From NCBI GenBank assembly GCA_035630195.1, contig DASQLD010000172.1, positions 1 to 16,172 on the forward strand: a stretch of 16,172 nt of DNA. Direction: 5' to 3'. Below are positions 15,474 through 16,172 of the stretch, piece by piece; within the stretch, counting starts at the first letter, position 1; the number at the start of each line of letters is the position of its first letter. A program made the translations under genes and the position numbers. The DNA comes from DASQDN01 sp035630195 (GTDB taxonomy: Bacteria > Acidobacteriota > Terriglobia > Bryobacterales > Bryobacteraceae). A model generated the notes under the pieces. The model was not told the DNA's origin, searched no databases, and saw nothing but the letters and a program-made list of their open reading frames with translations.

Positions 15474-16050
15474 TATGCGCGTGCCTAGCCTCGCGTTCCG
15501 CACTTTGCCTGGAAGCTCAGGGCAGAGTAACTAGTAGGCGCCTTGTGCCAGCCGACCAGCCACCCGGTCGTATAACGCCCTAGACGTGGATGTGGAGTTG
15601 ACTCTCTCCATGGGGCACTCCAGGCAACCAACCGATCGCTACACCGGATCGTCGAATTGCAGACTTTGTCGGTCTGCGATGTCGTAAGGAACGAAACTAC
15701 GATCGCAAGGTGGAGGCGACGGTCCGACAAGGAAAGTCGTGCTAGGCATGTCCGTCAGATCAAGTTCAGGCTATTGCAAGTGTACGAGGAGCAGCCAAAG
15801 TATTTGCACATTTAACCTTCGGACTGATCGCTCTTACCGTAGATCAACCCATCTGGCTTACCGGCTAGCGCCCGCGGTTTGACCATAATTTACGCTCGGA
15901 AAGCATAAAAAATCGCGGGGTCTTTCTCGCATCGAAAATCTCCCGCTGCAGCCTCCAAACCCACGCCACAGCGCCAGAGAATAACTCGAACAGACGACGT
16001 CAACCCCATTTCCGATGAGTGTTGCAAGTGGTTCCTACGAATTTTGTGCT
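15474..16050. other. Non-coding region, about 580 bases
   Basis: No reading frame here resembles a known protein. Just after the TPR stop, ACTTTGCCTG (15502-15511) can pair with CAGGGCAGAGT (15518-15528), with one bulge, across a six-base loop. It sits where a terminator might be but no T-run follows. A TTGACC (15879-15884) and CATAAA (15904-15909) pair on the plus strand has a 19-base spacer and no gene after it, so it is not called a promoter. The right part may be the non-coding end of an insertion sequence that enters from the right. Confidence 0.4.
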
Positions 16051-16172
16051 CTAGGTAGGCCAATGGGTTGAAGGACTTGGGCGTACTTCCACCTCGTAGC
16101 CGATCGCCTGGATTCTTTGCATCAGTCGCTTGGCAGTTCGCAAGGGATTGCGAAGGTCATAGAAGTTGCCGC
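16051..16172 (-). CDS. C-terminal end of a gene entering from the right, probably a transposase
   Basis: On the minus strand a frame runs in from beyond the window and stops at 16051-16053 (TAG), giving 39 complete codons. It reads GNFYDLRNPLRTAKRLMQRI and then QAIGYEVEVRPS. The 'Y-D-x-R-N-P-x-R-T-A-x-R-L-x-x-R-I/L-x-x-x-G-Y/F-x-V' pattern is one I associate with the C-termini of bacterial insertion-sequence transposases, from memory only. The rest of the gene is outside the window, so it cannot be said whether it is intact. It is not the same family as the remnant at 10.5-11.0 kb, as far as these residues show. Confidence 0.45.
   Translation of the reverse strand, partial: GNFYDLRNPLRTAKRLMQRIQAIGYEVEVRPSPSTHWPT

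Noticed and set aside
15485..15730. 81-codon minus-strand frame after the TPR gene
   Set aside because: It has no recognisable motifs and no ribosome-binding site, and it lies in a stretch with many short frames on both strands.
15879..15909. TTGACC...CATAAA as a promoter
   Set aside because: The spacer is 19 bases and no plus-strand gene follows in the window.
15474..16050. CRISPR array, tRNA or other structured RNA in the non-coding region
   Set aside because: No regularly spaced repeats and no cloverleaf or known RNA motif could be found by eye.

Overview
This looks like chromosomal DNA of a soil-type bacterium, most likely an acidobacterium of the Solibacter/Bryobacter kind; this is an inference from gene content, as no rRNA or other marker gene is present. 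The pointers are a DUF1592-family cytochrome protein paired with a DUF1552 protein, a winged-helix/transmembrane/TolB-propeller regulator, a PQQ dehydrogenase with two N-terminal haem domains, and small secreted lipocalin-like and TPR proteins. Base composition is moderately GC-rich throughout.

Layout: (1) Positions 2-2819, plus strand: the C-terminal end of a DUF1588/DUF1585 haem protein, a Tat-exported DUF1552 protein and a secreted alpha/beta hydrolase, tightly packed and probably one transcript. (2) Positions 2820-10351, minus strand, read right to left: a diheme PQQ dehydrogenase, an MFS carboxylate-type transporter, an SDR oxidoreductase, a fused E1 alpha-beta 2-oxoacid/acetoin-type dehydrogenase and its E2 lipoyl acyltransferase. 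Three of the four junctions are overlaps or near-zero gaps, so MFS-SDR-E1-E2 is almost certainly an operon, with the PQQ dehydrogenase 66 bp upstream as a likely first gene. No E3 is present. (3) About 10.5-11.4 kb: a decayed DDE transposase and non-coding DNA with small hairpins. (4) 11374-15473: a minus-strand one-component regulator of winged-helix/TM/propeller type, divergent from a secreted lipocalin-like protein, followed by an exported TPR protein. (5) 15474-16172: non-coding sequence and the end of a minus-strand gene that resembles a transposase C-terminus.

Working model (inference): the minus-strand cluster is a catabolic cassette in which an exported PQQ dehydrogenase oxidises an alcohol and passes electrons to its own cytochrome domains, the MFS protein imports the resulting (hydroxy)acid, the SDR or another enzyme makes an oxo compound, and the E1/E2 complex cleaves it to an acyl-CoA. 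Two details deserve attention. The PQQ dehydrogenase carries the Asp-x-Asp signature associated with lanthanide dependence. The SDR has Met where the catalytic Lys of the YxxxK motif should be.
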